A DNA stretch of 62,283 nucleotides from Malikia spinosa (GCF_002980625.1 NZ_PVLR01000043.1:1-62283), one strand, 5' to 3'. Positions 45,673 through 57,598 are shown, numbered from the stretch's first letter. Numbers and translations are program-made. Notes: a model not told the origin generated them from the sequence alone.

Positions 45673-47307
45673 ATGAGCAACAAAGCACCGAACAACGGCT
45701 GGTGGCGCGGCGGCGTCATCTATCAGATCTACCCGCGCAGCTACCAGGACAGCAATGGCGACGGCATTGGCGACCTGCCGGGCATCACCGCGCGGCTGGA
45801 CTACATTGCCGGCCTGGGCGCCGACGGCATCTGGCTGTCGCCCTTCTTCAAGAGCCCGATGAAGGACTTCGGCTATGACGTCAGCGACTACCGCGATGTC
45901 GATCCGATGTTCGGCAGCCTGGATGACTTCCGTGCGCTGGTGGCGCGCGCCCACGAGCTGGGCCTGAAGGTGATGATCGACCAGGTGCTGTCCCATACCT
46001 CGGACCAGCACCCCTGGTTCGTCGAGAGCCGCGCCAGCCGCGACAACGCCAAGGCCGACTGGTATGTCTGGGCCGATGCCAAGGACGACGGCAACCCGCC
46101 CAACAACTGGCTCAGCATCTTCGGCGGCAGCGCCTGGCAGTGGGACACGGGACGGTTGCAGTACTACATGCACAACTTCCTGACCAGCCAGCCGGACCTG
46201 AATTTTCATAATCCGGCGGTCCAGCAGGCGATCCTGGACGATGTGTGCTTCTGGCTCGATCTTGGCGTCGACGGCTACCGGCTCGACACCGCCAATTTCT
46301 ATTTCCACGACCGCGAGCTGCGCAGCAACCCGCCGCGCGGCATGCCGCAGGGCGAGGACCCGGCGGTCGACAAGGTCAACCCCTACGGCTGGCAGTGGCA
46401 CCAGTTCGACAAGAGCCAGCCCGAGAACCTGGTGTTCCTGCAGCGCCTGCGCGCCTTGCTCGACGAGTACCCGGACACCACCATGGTGGGCGAGATCGGC
46501 GACGACGACGGCCTGGGCCGCATGGCGCAGTACACCAGCGGCGGCGACAAGCTGCACATGGCCTATTGCTTCGACCTGCTCGGCAGCCAGAAGAGCGCGA
46601 CCTTCCTGCATGCGCTGTTTTCGCGCTTCCTCGACATCGTGGGCGACGGCTGGCCTTGCTGGGCCCTGTCCAACCACGACTGCGTGCGCCTGGCCACGCG
46701 CTGGGGCGGCCCGAACCCGGACCCGCGCCTGCTGCGGCTGGCCGCTGCGCTGCAGATGAGCCTGCGCGGCTCGCCCTGCATCTACCAGGGCGACGAGCTC
46801 GGCCTGCCCGAGGCCGAGATCGCCTACGAGGACCTGCAGGACCCGTTCGGCCTCACGATGTGGCCCAAGTTCAAGGGCCGCGACGGCTGCCGCACGCCGA
46901 TGCCCTGGGATGGCGCGCAGGCCCATGCCGGCTTCGGTCCCGCCAAGCCCTGGCTGCCGGTGTCGCCGGCGCATCTGCCGCTGGCGGTCGAGCAGCAAGC
47001 CGGCGTGGCGGCCAGCCAGCTCGAGTACTACACCCAGCTGCTGCACTGGCGGCGCCAGCAGCCGGCGCTGCTGCAAGGCGGCATGACACTGCTGCCGGCG
47101 CACGAGCAGGTACTGGCCTATGTCCGCGAGCAAGACGGCCAGCGCGTGCTGTGCGTGTTCAACTTCAGCGACCAGGCCCTGCAATGGGCGCTGCCCGAGG
47201 GCTGGGCCCAGGCGCAGCCGCTGCCCGGCAGCGGGCTGGCAGGGGCGCGCCTGCAAGGCGGCCATGTCGAACTCGAACCCTGGGGCGGCCTGTTCGCCAC
47301 GCTCTGA
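45673..47307 (+). CDS. GH13 alpha-glucosidase (AglA-like)
   Basis: A 544-residue cytoplasmic glycoside hydrolase of family GH13 (oligo-1,6-glucosidase/alpha-glucosidase branch). The start WWRGGVIYQIYPRSYQDSNG is diagnostic. Catalytic residues are Asp205 (nucleophile, GYRLDTANF), Glu274 (acid/base, VGEIGDD) and Asp336 (SNHDCVR). There is no signal peptide, so it cleaves sugars after import, releasing glucose for the downstream glucokinase. It sits between permease 2 and the ATPase as in aglEFGAK. Confidence 0.92.
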   Translation: MSNKAPNNGWWRGGVIYQIYPRSYQDSNGDGIGDLPGITARLDYIAGLGADGIWLSPFFKSPMKDFGYDVSDYRDVDPMFGSLDDFRALVARAHELGLKVMIDQVLSHTSDQHPWFVESRASRDNAKADWYVWADAKDDGNPPNNWLSIFGGSAWQWDTGRLQYYMHNFLTSQPDLNFHNPAVQQAILDDVCFWLDLGVDGYRLDTANFYFHDRELRSNPPRGMPQGEDPAVDKVNPYGWQWHQFDKSQPENLVFLQRLRALLDEYPDTTMVGEIGDDDGLGRMAQYTSGGDKLHMAYCFDLLGSQKSATFLHALFSRFLDIVGDGWPCWALSNHDCVRLATRWGGPNPDPRLLRLAAALQMSLRGSPCIYQGDELGLPEAEIAYEDLQDPFGLTMWPKFKGRDGCRTPMPWDGAQAHAGFGPAKPWLPVSPAHLPLAVEQQAGVAASQLEYYTQLLHWRRQQPALLQGGMTLLPAHEQVLAYVREQDGQRVLCVFNFSDQALQWALPEGWAQAQPLPGSGLAGARLQGGHVELEPWGGLFATL

Positions 47308-47330
47308 CCTCGCCTGCAAGGAAAACCACC

Positions 47331-48467
<1,137 letters not shown>

Positions 48468-48601
48468 AGTCCGGGCCGGCGCTGATCTGCCGGCGGCGCT
48501 GACCGGCGCCTGCGGGCCTCATCGTTCGGGTTACGAAACTCCGTGGCCCGGATGCCCGCAGGAAATCCAGTAACAATTGCTGTTTTTGATAGGGCCACCG
48601 C

Positions 48602-49969
48602 GTGCACCAGACCCCCACTCCCGCTCGCCCCAGTCTGAACAAGGTCGCGGTTCCGATCGTCGGCGAGTTCATCCTGGGCATGAGCGTGGCGCTGGCCGGC
48701 CTCTATCTGGCCTCGCACAGCTCGGACGCTGCCGCCGGCTCCTTCGGCCTGGTGCAGCAGGTGCTGGAAACCCTGTTCGTGGTGTTTCGCGTGCTGGCGA
48801 TCGGCCTGGGTGTGGTGGTCACGCAGCGCCTGGGCAGCGGCGACCTGGAGCAGGCCAACCGGATCGCCCGCATGGCGCTGGGCGCCAGCAGCTGGGCCGG
48901 CGTGCTGGTGGCGCTGTGGCTGCTGTTGGGCGGCAACTTGACGCTGGACATGCTCAACGCGCCCGACGAGCTCTGGCCGATGGCCACGCTCTACATGCTG
49001 CTGCTGGCACCTTCGATGGTGCTCGAAGCCTGCAACCTGAGCATGGCCGCGGTGCTGCGCGCCCACCTGCACGCGCGCGAATCGCTGCTGATCATGGTCG
49101 CGATGCATGGCAGCCATCTGCTGCTGGCGGTACCGTTGATGCGCGGCTGGGGCGACTGGGACGGCCTGGGCCTGAACGGCTATGCGCTGGCCTGGTTCAT
49201 CAGCCGCAGCCTGGGCCTGGCGCTGCACCTGTGGATGTGGCGCAGCCGGATGCAGATCCGCCCGCTGGCGCGCGACTGGTGGCAGGTGCCGCGCGACCTG
49301 CTCGGGCCGGTGCTGCGCATCGGCCTGCCGGGCGCGGCCTCCGAGATGGTGTACCGGATCGGCTTCATGATCTCGCTGTCGGCGGTGGCCCGGCTCGGCG
49401 TGGCCGCGCTGGCGACCCATTCCTATGTGCTGCAGACGCTCAAGTATGTGCTGATCATCAGCATGGCGATCGGCTGGGCCTGCGAGATCATGGTCGGGCG
49501 CCTGGTCGGCTCGGGTTCGCTGCGCGCGGCCGATGCCATGGTCAGGAAGGGGGTGCGCAACGGCATGCTGGCCTCGGGCTGCATCGCCTTGCTGGCCGCG
49601 CTGGCCGCACCCTGGCTGATGCGCATCTTCACGCGCGACCCGGTCATCATCGCGGCGGCCCAGACCCTGCTCTGGCTGTCGGTCCTGCTCGAGATCGGCC
49701 GGGTGCTGAACCTGGTCGTGCCCGGCGCGCTGCGCGCCAGCGGCGACATCCATTTTCCGCTGCTCAGCGGCATCCCGTCGCAGCTGTTGGTGCTTGGGCT
49801 GGGCTCCTACCTGCTCGGGCGCAGCTTCGGCCTGCCGGGGATCTGGCTGGCCTATGTCGCCGACGAATGCCTGCGCGGCGGCCTGATGTGGTGGCGCTGG
49901 CGCGGCCACGGCTGGCTGCCCTATGCCCGCAACACCCTGCGCGCGCTGCGCCAGGGCAACCGCTCTTGA
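48602..49969 (+). CDS. MATE-family efflux transporter
   Basis: A 455-residue membrane protein with about twelve hydrophobic segments and MATE-type repeats (VPIVGEFILGMSVALAGLYL; VLRIGLPGAASEMVYRIGF). It starts at a GTG 134 bp after the ATPase and ends 27 bp before glucokinase, all on the plus strand, so it may be read with the sugar genes. MATE proteins export drugs or organic solutes with Na+ or H+. Its job in a glucoside operon is not known. An outlet for excess sugar or a toxic analogue is speculation. Confidence 0.83.
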   Translation: MHQTPTPARPSLNKVAVPIVGEFILGMSVALAGLYLASHSSDAAAGSFGLVQQVLETLFVVFRVLAIGLGVVVTQRLGSGDLEQANRIARMALGASSWAGVLVALWLLLGGNLTLDMLNAPDELWPMATLYMLLLAPSMVLEACNLSMAAVLRAHLHARESLLIMVAMHGSHLLLAVPLMRGWGDWDGLGLNGYALAWFISRSLGLALHLWMWRSRMQIRPLARDWWQVPRDLLGPVLRIGLPGAASEMVYRIGFMISLSAVARLGVAALATHSYVLQTLKYVLIISMAIGWACEIMVGRLVGSGSLRAADAMVRKGVRNGMLASGCIALLAALAAPWLMRIFTRDPVIIAAAQTLLWLSVLLEIGRVLNLVVPGALRASGDIHFPLLSGIPSQLLVLGLGSYLLGRSFGLPGIWLAYVADECLRGGLMWWRWRGHGWLPYARNTLRALRQGNRS

Positions 49970-49996
49970 ACCCTTGCCTTTCTCTCTGCTTCTGAC

Positions 49997-50995
49997 ATGG
50001 AACAACTAAAAGCCTCTCCCGCTGGTCACGCGGCGCTGGCCCCGCGCCTGCTGGCCGATGTCGGCGGCACCAATGCCCGCTTTGCCTGGCAGGCCGCTGC
50101 TGGCGCCCCGATCGAAGACCCGATCACCCTGCCTTGCGCCGACCATGTGTCGATCGAGGCCGCGATTCGCATCTACCTCGCGCGCATCGACCGGCCCCGG
50201 CCGCAGTCCTGCGCGATCGCGATCGCCAACCCGGTGCATGGCGACCGGGTCCAGATGACGAACCACCACTGGTCATTCTCGATCAGTGCGCTGCGCCAGG
50301 CGCTGGGCTTCGATCGGCTCGAGCTGCTCAACGACTTCACGGCGCTGGCGCTGGCGCTGCCGGGCCTGGGCGCCGACCAGCTGCACCAGGTCGGCGGCGG
50401 CCAGGCTTTGCCCGGGGCCGCGATCGGCCTGCTCGGTCCCGGCACCGGCCTGGGCGTGTCGGGACTGGTGCCTGACGGCCGTGGCGGCTGGGTGCCGCTG
50501 CAAGGCGAGGGCGGCCATGTCAGCCTGGCGCCAGTGACGCCGCGCGAGCAGCTGGTGGTCGAGTTCCTGACCCAGCGCTACGGCCATGCCTCGGCCGAGC
50601 GTGCGGTCAGCGGCATGGGCCTGGTCGACATCCACCGCGCCCTGTGCCTGGCCGACGGTGTGCTGCCGCCCGAGGGCTGGAGCGCGGCGCAGGTCAGCGC
50701 GGCCGCGCTGTCGGGCCAGCAGCCGCGCTGCGTCGAGGCGCTGGCCATGCTGTGCGCCTGGCTCGGCTCGGTCGCCGGCAACCTGGCGCTGACCCTGGGC
50801 GCCAAGGGCGGGGTCTATATTGGCGGCGGCATCGTGCCGCGCCTGGGCGAGTGGTTCGACCATTCGCCGTTCCGGGCCCGCTTCGAGGCCAAGGGGCGCT
50901 TCCAGTCCTATCTGGCCGAGATCCCGGTCTGGGTGATCCACGCCAGTCAGTCGCCGGCCCTGGCCGGAGCGGCCAAGGCACTCGACCAGAACTGA
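49997..50995 (+). CDS. glk: Glucokinase (Glk)
   Basis: A 332-residue ROK-unrelated, E. coli-type glucokinase. The ATP site is LLADVGGTNARFAW near residue 18, the catalytic region is LLNDFTALALALPGLG with the Asp, and GPGTGLGVSG, GEGGHVSLAP and GGIVPRLGEWF follow. It phosphorylates glucose released by the GH13 enzyme or taken up by Gts. The Shine-Dalgarno is weak. It is separated by 27 bp from the MATE gene and is likely the end of the alpha-glucoside transcript. Confidence 0.92.
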   Translation: MEQLKASPAGHAALAPRLLADVGGTNARFAWQAAAGAPIEDPITLPCADHVSIEAAIRIYLARIDRPRPQSCAIAIANPVHGDRVQMTNHHWSFSISALRQALGFDRLELLNDFTALALALPGLGADQLHQVGGGQALPGAAIGLLGPGTGLGVSGLVPDGRGGWVPLQGEGGHVSLAPVTPREQLVVEFLTQRYGHASAERAVSGMGLVDIHRALCLADGVLPPEGWSAAQVSAAALSGQQPRCVEALAMLCAWLGSVAGNLALTLGAKGGVYIGGGIVPRLGEWFDHSPFRARFEAKGRFQSYLAEIPVWVIHASQSPALAGAAKALDQN

Positions 50996-51125
50996 AGCTT
51001 TCGATCCAGTGGCTGTGCAACGCCGTTGACGGCGCAGGGCTTTGCGTCGCCAGTAAACTGCCAATCAGGACCTGGTGCAACGCCTGCCGCAGGCCCAGCC
51101 ATAACCCCTTGATCGGAGCCCCTGG

Positions 51126-52019
51126 ATGAAACTGATGGATTACGGCCGCCAGGCCATCGACTTTCGCAATCCCCAAGCCGCTGGTACCAGCTCGGGCTTT
51201 TCACGCCGCGGCTTCGTGATGGGTTCGCTCGCCAGCGGCTTTGCGCTGGCGTCGCAGCCGGTGCTGGCGCAAGCCATCAGCACCGACAGCCAGGGCCTGG
51301 TGGTGGCCGAGCTCAAGCTGGCGGTGGCCGATGGCCAGATCCCGGCCTATGTCGCGCGTCCGGCGCAGGCCGGCCAGCATCCGGTGATCCTGGTGGTGCA
51401 GGAAATCTTTGGCGTGCACGAGCACATCAAGGACATGTGCCGCCGCTTTGCCAAGCTGGGCTACTACGCGATTGCGCCCGAGCTGTTCGCGCGCCAGGGC
51501 GATGTCTCGAAGATGAGCGACATTGGCGCCATCCTGTCCGAGGTCGTGTCCAAGGTGCCCGATGCCCAGGTCTGCGCCGACCTGGACGCCGCGGTGGCCT
51601 TTGCGCAGGCCAGCGGCCACGCCGACACCAGCCGGGTGGGCCTGGTCGGCTACTGCTGGGGCGGCCGCACGGCCTGGATCTACGCCCGGCACAACCCGCG
51701 CCTCAAGGCCGCCGTGGCCTACTACGGCCTGCTCGATGGCATGAAGTCACCGATCAAGCCGCTCGACCCGGTCGACTTCGGTGCCGAGATCAAGGTGCCG
51801 GTGCTGGGCCTGTATTCCGGCATCGACGCCTTCATCAAGCCCGAGGTGGTGGCCCGCATGCGCGGCGAGATCGCCAAGTCCGGCAGCGGCTCCGAGATCG
51901 TCGTGTTCCCGAACGTCAACCACGGCTTCAATGCCGACTACCGTCCGACCTACGACAAGACCGCTGCTACTTACGCCTGGAAGCTGACGCGCGACTGGCT
52001 CAAGGACCACGGCGTTTGA
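51126..52019 (+). CDS. Dienelactone hydrolase family protein, Tat-exported
   Basis: A 297-residue alpha/beta hydrolase. The N-terminus carries a twin-arginine signal (SRRGFVMGSLASGFALAS), then a cleavage site near VLAQA, so it is probably folded before export. The DLH nucleophile elbow is GLVGYCWGGR (Cys), followed by the acid region LGLYSGIDAFI and the His in VNHGFNADYRP. The family opens lactones such as dienelactone. The true substrate here is not known. Its last 20 bp overlap the 3' end of the convergent MFS gene. Confidence 0.86.
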   Translation: MKLMDYGRQAIDFRNPQAAGTSSGFSRRGFVMGSLASGFALASQPVLAQAISTDSQGLVVAELKLAVADGQIPAYVARPAQAGQHPVILVVQEIFGVHEHIKDMCRRFAKLGYYAIAPELFARQGDVSKMSDIGAILSEVVSKVPDAQVCADLDAAVAFAQASGHADTSRVGLVGYCWGGRTAWIYARHNPRLKAAVAYYGLLDGMKSPIKPLDPVDFGAEIKVPVLGLYSGIDAFIKPEVVARMRGEIAKSGSGSEIVVFPNVNHGFNADYRPTYDKTAATYAWKLTRDWLKDHGV

Positions 52020-53169
52020 GTGCCAGCAGCAGCAGCGTGCCGAGCGCCATGACCGCGGCGGCCAGGTAAAGCCCGGCCTCGTAGCTGCCGAAGCGGCCTG
52101 CCAGCCAGCCGGTCACGGCCGGTCCGACGATCTGCGCGCTGCCGTAGGCCAGCGTCATGCGTCCCATCATCTTGGCCGGGCGGCCCGGGTAGTAGCGCCC
52201 TGCCATGGTCAGCACCAGGCTGACGATGCCGATGAAGGTGGCGCCGAACAGCCAGGCGCCGACCAGGGTCGCTGCCAGTCCGCCCAGCAGCACCGGCAGC
52301 AGCATGCCGGCGATCTGCAGCAGCGCGGCCATGATCAGGGCGTTGAGGTCGCCGACGCGGCGCGCGACCAGGTCCCAGACGATGCTCGCCGGTGCCGCGG
52401 CCAGCCCGATCGCCAGGAAGGCCCATTTGCCCTGACCCGCCAGTCCGGGCAGGTGTTCGACGATCGCGACGATGAAGGTTGCGCTGACCACATAGCCCAT
52501 GCCGGCGCAGAAGTAGGCCGCCATCAGCAGGCGCAGGAAGCGCGGCGTCGGCGGCTGGTCCTGCATCGATGCCGGACCGGCGCCGGTCGGCACCGGTTCG
52601 GGCCGTGGCAGCCAGGCCAGCGCCGGAACGGCCAGCAGGCCGCCGAAGGCCGCCAGCGCCAGCCATTGCCCGCGCCAGTCGAGCCAGCTGCCCATGACGG
52701 CGACCAGGGCCGAGCAGGCGACGATGCCCAGCCCGATGCCGCTGTAGTGGATGCCGAGCTCGCCGCGGTGGCCGTGGCGCATCAGCCAGTTCAGCACCAG
52801 CCCGGCGCCCAGCAGCATGCCGGCCGCGCTGCTGAGCCCGCCCAGGTAGCGCGACAGCGCCCAGACCCAGGGCTCCTGGCTCAGGCCCATCAGGGCGGTG
52901 CTCGCGACCGCCACCAGCAGGCCGATCCGGTAGATCCGGTCCTTGAGCCGCAGGTCGCTGATCAGCATCGCCAGCAGAGCGCCGCTCAGGTAGCCGGCGT
53001 AGTTGATCGCGGCCAGCGCGCCGGCGGCGCCGACCCCGAGGCCGGCTTGCGCCTGCATCGGCGGCAGCAGCAGGGTGTAGGCGAAGCGCGCCACCCCCAG
53101 CGTCAGGATCAGGCTGAAGATGCCGGCTGTCAGTACCCGCAGGCGCGCGCTTTGCTGTCCCATCGGCAA
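52000..53169 (-). CDS. YbfB/YjiJ-family MFS transporter
   Basis: A 389-residue membrane protein with about twelve hydrophobic segments. LGVARFAYTLLLPPMQ near the N-terminus, then AAINYAGYLSGALLAMLISD, are typical of the YbfB/YjiJ subgroup. The substrate is unknown. It is convergent with the hydrolase gene and divergent from the polyol operon, with about 210 bp between. Confidence 0.87.
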   Translation of the reverse strand: MPMGQQSARLRVLTAGIFSLILTLGVARFAYTLLLPPMQAQAGLGVGAAGALAAINYAGYLSGALLAMLISDLRLKDRIYRIGLLVAVASTALMGLSQEPWVWALSRYLGGLSSAAGMLLGAGLVLNWLMRHGHRGELGIHYSGIGLGIVACSALVAVMGSWLDWRGQWLALAAFGGLLAVPALAWLPRPEPVPTGAGPASMQDQPPTPRFLRLLMAAYFCAGMGYVVSATFIVAIVEHLPGLAGQGKWAFLAIGLAAAPASIVWDLVARRVGDLNALIMAALLQIAGMLLPVLLGGLAATLVGAWLFGATFIGIVSLVLTMAGRYYPGRPAKMMGRMTLAYGSAQIVGPAVTGWLAGRFGSYEAGLYLAAAVMALGTLLLLALKRRGP

Positions 53170-53229
53170 TTGTCTCCTGGTAATTCTTCCACTGAGCTTA
53201 CCCGGTTCGGGTGCTGGTCCGGCCTAAAC

Positions 53230-53383
53230 TTTCAAGCGATTCCTAGGGAAAACACCAGGGAAATATTGCAATAGAGTATTGAAAGCAACTTTTCGGATAC
53301 CTGTCAGTGCAACAGCCTTGCGCAAAATAGGCGCCACGGCTGGCAACGGTCGTAACAGTACAAACGAACTGAAGGAGACATCC
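53230..53383 (+). promoter_or_regulatory. Polyol operon promoter region
   Basis: The gap upstream of the polyol binding protein is AT-richer than its surroundings. It holds the perfect palindrome TATTGCAATA (53264-53273), a related AGTATTGAAAGCAA just after it, and the Shine-Dalgarno GAAGGAG at 53371-53377 before a GTG start. The palindrome is a candidate site for the AraC-type regulator encoded within the operon. Confidence 0.45.
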
Positions 53384-54691
53384 GTGAAATTCAAGCTTTC
53401 CGCCGTCGTCGCGGCTTCCCTGCTGGCCACCGGCATGGCACAGGCCGCCACCGAGCTCGTGATCGCGACCGTGAACAACGGCCACATGATCGAGATGCAA
53501 AAGCTCGGCAAGCATTTCGAGCAGGCCAACCCCGACATCAAGCTCAAGTGGGTCACGCTCGAGGAGGGCACGCTGCGCCAGCGCGTCACGACCGACATCG
53601 CGACCAAGGGCGGCCAGTTCGACGTCATGACCATCGGCATGTACGAAACCCCGATCTGGGGCAAGAAAGGCTGGCTGCAGGAGATCAAGACCGACGTCGC
53701 CTATGACGCCGACGACCTGCTGCCCGCCATGCGCAACGGCCTGAGCGTGGACGGCAAGATGTTTGCCGTGCCGTTCTACGGCGAGAGCTCGATGCTGATG
53801 TACCGCAAGGACCTGGCCGACAAGGTCGGCGTCAAGGTGGCTGACCGTCCGACCTGGACCGATATCAAGGACCTGGCTTCCAAGATCCACGACCCGAAGA
53901 ACGGCGTCTACGGCATCTGCCTGCGCGGCAAGCCGGGCTGGGGCGACAACATGGCCTTCCTGTCGACCCTGGTCAACACCCATGGCGGCCAGTGGTTCGA
54001 CATGAACTGGAAGCCGCAGCTCGAGAGCAAGCCCTGGAAGGACGCGATCAACTTCTACGTCGACCTGCTCAAGAGCTACGGCCCGCCCGGCTCCTCGGCC
54101 AACAGCTTCAACGAGATCCTGGCGCTGTACAACGAGGGCAAGTGCGGCATGTGGATCGACGCGACGATCGCGGCCTCCTTCATCAGCGACCCCAAGCAGT
54201 CCAAGGTGGCCGACAAGGTCGCGTTCGCGCAGGCGCCGACCATGGTCACGCCCAAGGGCGCCAACTGGCTCTGGGCCTGGTCGCTGGCCATTCCCTCGGG
54301 CACCAAGAAGGTCGATGCGGCCCAGAAGTTCGTCAACTGGGCCACTTCGAAGGACTACATCCAGCTGGTCGCCAAGACCAATGGCTGGGCCGCCGTGCCG
54401 ACCGGCACCCGCAAGTCGACCTACGCCAATCCGGAGTTCCAGAAGGCCGCCAAGTTCGCCGCTGCCGAGAAGGTTGCGATCGACAGCGCCAATCCGAACG
54501 ACAGCACCCTGCCCAAGTCGCCCTATGTCGGCGTGCAGTTTGCCGCCATCCCCGAGTTCCAGGCCATTGGCGTGTCGGTGGGCCAGCACATGAGCGCAGC
54601 CCTGGCCGGCAAGACCACGGTGGACGCGGCCCTCAAGGCCGGACAGATCGCCGCTGACCGCGAAATGCGCAAGGCCGGCTACTACAAGTAA
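53384..54691 (+). CDS. Polyol (mannitol/sorbitol/arabinitol-type) ABC transporter substrate-binding protein
   Basis: A 435-residue periplasmic binding protein with a signal peptide cut near GMAQA. TELVIATVNNGHMIEMQKLG and the FDVMTIGMYETPIWGKKGWL block are characteristic of the SmoE/MtlE polyol binders, as are FYGESSMLMYRKDL and LRGKPGWGDNMAF. The GTG at 53384 has GAAGGAG at the right distance; the 35 codons upstream are not used. It heads an eight-gene-plus polyol operon. Which polyol is bound cannot be told from sequence. Confidence 0.89.
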   Translation: MKFKLSAVVAASLLATGMAQAATELVIATVNNGHMIEMQKLGKHFEQANPDIKLKWVTLEEGTLRQRVTTDIATKGGQFDVMTIGMYETPIWGKKGWLQEIKTDVAYDADDLLPAMRNGLSVDGKMFAVPFYGESSMLMYRKDLADKVGVKVADRPTWTDIKDLASKIHDPKNGVYGICLRGKPGWGDNMAFLSTLVNTHGGQWFDMNWKPQLESKPWKDAINFYVDLLKSYGPPGSSANSFNEILALYNEGKCGMWIDATIAASFISDPKQSKVADKVAFAQAPTMVTPKGANWLWAWSLAIPSGTKKVDAAQKFVNWATSKDYIQLVAKTNGWAAVPTGTRKSTYANPEFQKAAKFAAAEKVAIDSANPNDSTLPKSPYVGVQFAAIPEFQAIGVSVGQHMSAALAGKTTVDAALKAGQIAADREMRKAGYYK

Positions 54692-54699
54692 GTCCGGCC

Positions 54700-54717
54700 G
54701 GGGCCCGCGCGGGCCCC
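54700..54717 (+). promoter_or_regulatory. Intercistronic stem-loop after the polyol binding protein
   Basis: GGGGCCC-GCGC-GGGCCCC forms a perfect 7-bp GC stem, 8 bp after the stop and before the permease gene, with no T-run. It parallels the hairpins after the alpha-glucoside binding protein and probably tunes the protein ratio. Confidence 0.6.
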
Positions 54718-54798
54718 TTGGCCGCCGATGGTCCTTTGTGGTGAACGGGTGGCGTCCGGCCCAGCGGGCAGGATGTCACCCCCTTATTCCCAGTGCTT

Positions 54799-55659
54799 AT
54801 GAACCGATTCCTGCCCCGCGTCCTGATGACGCCGGCCATCGCCACGCTCTTCCTCTGGATGATCGTGCCGCTGGTGATGACGATCTACTTCTCCGTCATC
54901 CGCTACAACCTGATGCAACCCGACCAGAGCGGCTTCATCGGGCTGGAGAACTACATCTTCTTTGTCACCGACCCCAGTTTCTGGCCCTCGGTGCTCAATA
55001 CCGTGCTGCTGCTGGGCAGCGTGATCCTGATCACGGTGGTGCTGGGCATTGCGCTGGCGCTGCTGATCGACGAGCCTTTCCCCGGCCGCGGCCTGGTGCG
55101 CGTGCTGCTGATCTCGCCCTTCTTCGTCATGCCCACGGTCAATGCGCTGCTGTGGAAGCACATGATGATGAACCCGATCTACGGCGTGCTGGCCCAGGTC
55201 TGGATCTTCTTCGGTGCCACCCCGGTCGACTGGCTGACCGACTGGCCGCTGCTGTCGGTCATCATCATGGTGTCCTGGCAATGGCTGCCGTTTGCCGCGC
55301 TGATCTTCATGACCGCGCTGCAGAGCATGAACCGCGAGCAGCTCGAGGCCTCGCGCATGGACGGCGCCAACTACCTGCAGCAGCTGCGCTACCTCTATCT
55401 GCCACACCTGGGCCGCTCGATGGCCGTGGTCGTGATGATCGAGCTGATCTTCCTGCTCAGCATCTTCGCCGAGATCTACACCACCACCGGTGGCGGACCG
55501 GGCGACGCCAGCACCAACGTGGCGTTCCTGATCTTCAAGCAGGCGCTGCTGAACTTCGACGCTGGCGTGGCTTCGGCCGGCGCGCTGTTTGCCGTGCTGC
55601 TGGCCAATATCGCCGCCATCTTCATGATCCGCCTGGTCGGCAAGAACCTGGACAAGTGA
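54799..55659 (+). CDS. Polyol ABC transporter permease 1 (MalF class, SmoF/MtlF-like)
   Basis: A 286-residue permease with six hydrophobic segments. MNRFLPRVLMTPAIATLFLW is the usual start, and the EAA region is MNREQLEASRMDGANYLQQ. Starts at GTG 54793 or ATG 54799 differ by two codons; the ATG is preferred. YTTTGGGPGDASTNVAFLIF near the end is typical of the polyol subgroup. Confidence 0.89.
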   Translation: MNRFLPRVLMTPAIATLFLWMIVPLVMTIYFSVIRYNLMQPDQSGFIGLENYIFFVTDPSFWPSVLNTVLLLGSVILITVVLGIALALLIDEPFPGRGLVRVLLISPFFVMPTVNALLWKHMMMNPIYGVLAQVWIFFGATPVDWLTDWPLLSVIIMVSWQWLPFAALIFMTALQSMNREQLEASRMDGANYLQQLRYLYLPHLGRSMAVVVMIELIFLLSIFAEIYTTTGGGPGDASTNVAFLIFKQALLNFDAGVASAGALFAVLLANIAAIFMIRLVGKNLDK

Positions 55660-55667
55660 GAACCGCC

Positions 55668-56498
55668 ATGTCACGTCATTCCCATGTTTCCCCGGCCCTG
55701 GTGGTCCGCACGCTGGCGGCCTGGGCGGTCACGCTGCTGCTGTTCTTCCCGCTCGGCTGGCTGTTCCTGACCGCGTTCAAGACCGAGCTGCAGGCGATCT
55801 CGGTGCCGCCGCTGTTCCTGTTCGAGCCCACGCTGGCCAACTTCCACGAGGTCCAGGAGCGCAGCGACTACCTGCTCTACGCCAAGAACTCGGTCGTCAC
55901 CAGCGTGCTGTCGACCCTGCTCGGGCTGGCGATCGCTGCGCCGGCGGCCTACTCGATGGCCTTCTTCAAGAGCAAGCACACCAAAGACATCCTGATGTGG
56001 ATGCTCTCGACCAAGATGATGCCGGCCGTCGGCGCACTGGTGCCGATCTATGTGCTGGCGCAGACCAGCGGCCTGCTCGACACCCAGCTGGCGCTGATCA
56101 TCGTCTTCACGCTGTCGAACCTGCCGATCATGGTCTGGATGCTGTACTCGCACTTCAAGGACATCCCGCACGAGATCCTGGAGGCCGCCCGCATGGACGG
56201 CGCCACGCTGTGGCAGGAGCTGCGCCTGGTGCTGCTGCCGCTGGGCATGGGCGGACTGGCCTCGACCGGCCTGCTGTGCCTGGTGCTGAGCTGGAACGAG
56301 GCGTTCTGGAGCCTGAACCTGACGGCCGCCAATGGCGGCACGCTGGCCACGCTGATCGCGAGCTATTCCAGCCCCGAGGGCCTGTTCTGGGCCAAGCTGT
56401 CGGCCGCTTCGCTGATGGCCATCGCCCCGATCGTCGTCTTCGGCTGGTTCAGCCAGAAGCAGCTGGTCCAGGGCCTGACCTTCGGCGCGGTCAAGTGA
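55668..56498 (+). CDS. Polyol ABC transporter permease 2 (MalG class, SmoG/MtlG-like)
   Basis: A 276-residue permease with six hydrophobic segments. The EAA motif reads IPHEILEAARMDGATLWQEL and the tail GLTFGAVK is normal. It begins 8 bp after permease 1. The ATG at 55668 opens the usual short hydrophilic head followed by the first membrane helix; the long frame upstream is a shadow of permease 1. Confidence 0.9.
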   Translation: MSRHSHVSPALVVRTLAAWAVTLLLFFPLGWLFLTAFKTELQAISVPPLFLFEPTLANFHEVQERSDYLLYAKNSVVTSVLSTLLGLAIAAPAAYSMAFFKSKHTKDILMWMLSTKMMPAVGALVPIYVLAQTSGLLDTQLALIIVFTLSNLPIMVWMLYSHFKDIPHEILEAARMDGATLWQELRLVLLPLGMGGLASTGLLCLVLSWNEAFWSLNLTAANGGTLATLIASYSSPEGLFWAKLSAASLMAIAPIVVFGWFSQKQLVQGLTFGAVK

Positions 56499-56542
56499 AC
56501 GCGCCGCGCCACCCCAATACATAAGTACAACAGGAGATTTCC

Positions 56543-57583
<1,041 letters not shown>

Positions 57584-57598
57584 AGGAGCACCCATTCC

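Noticed and set aside
46245-47330. Upstream extension of the alpha-glucoside ATPase gene
   Set aside because: It is a shadow of the GH13 gene. The ATPase family starts at MSKIEFRDVCKRY, at 47331.
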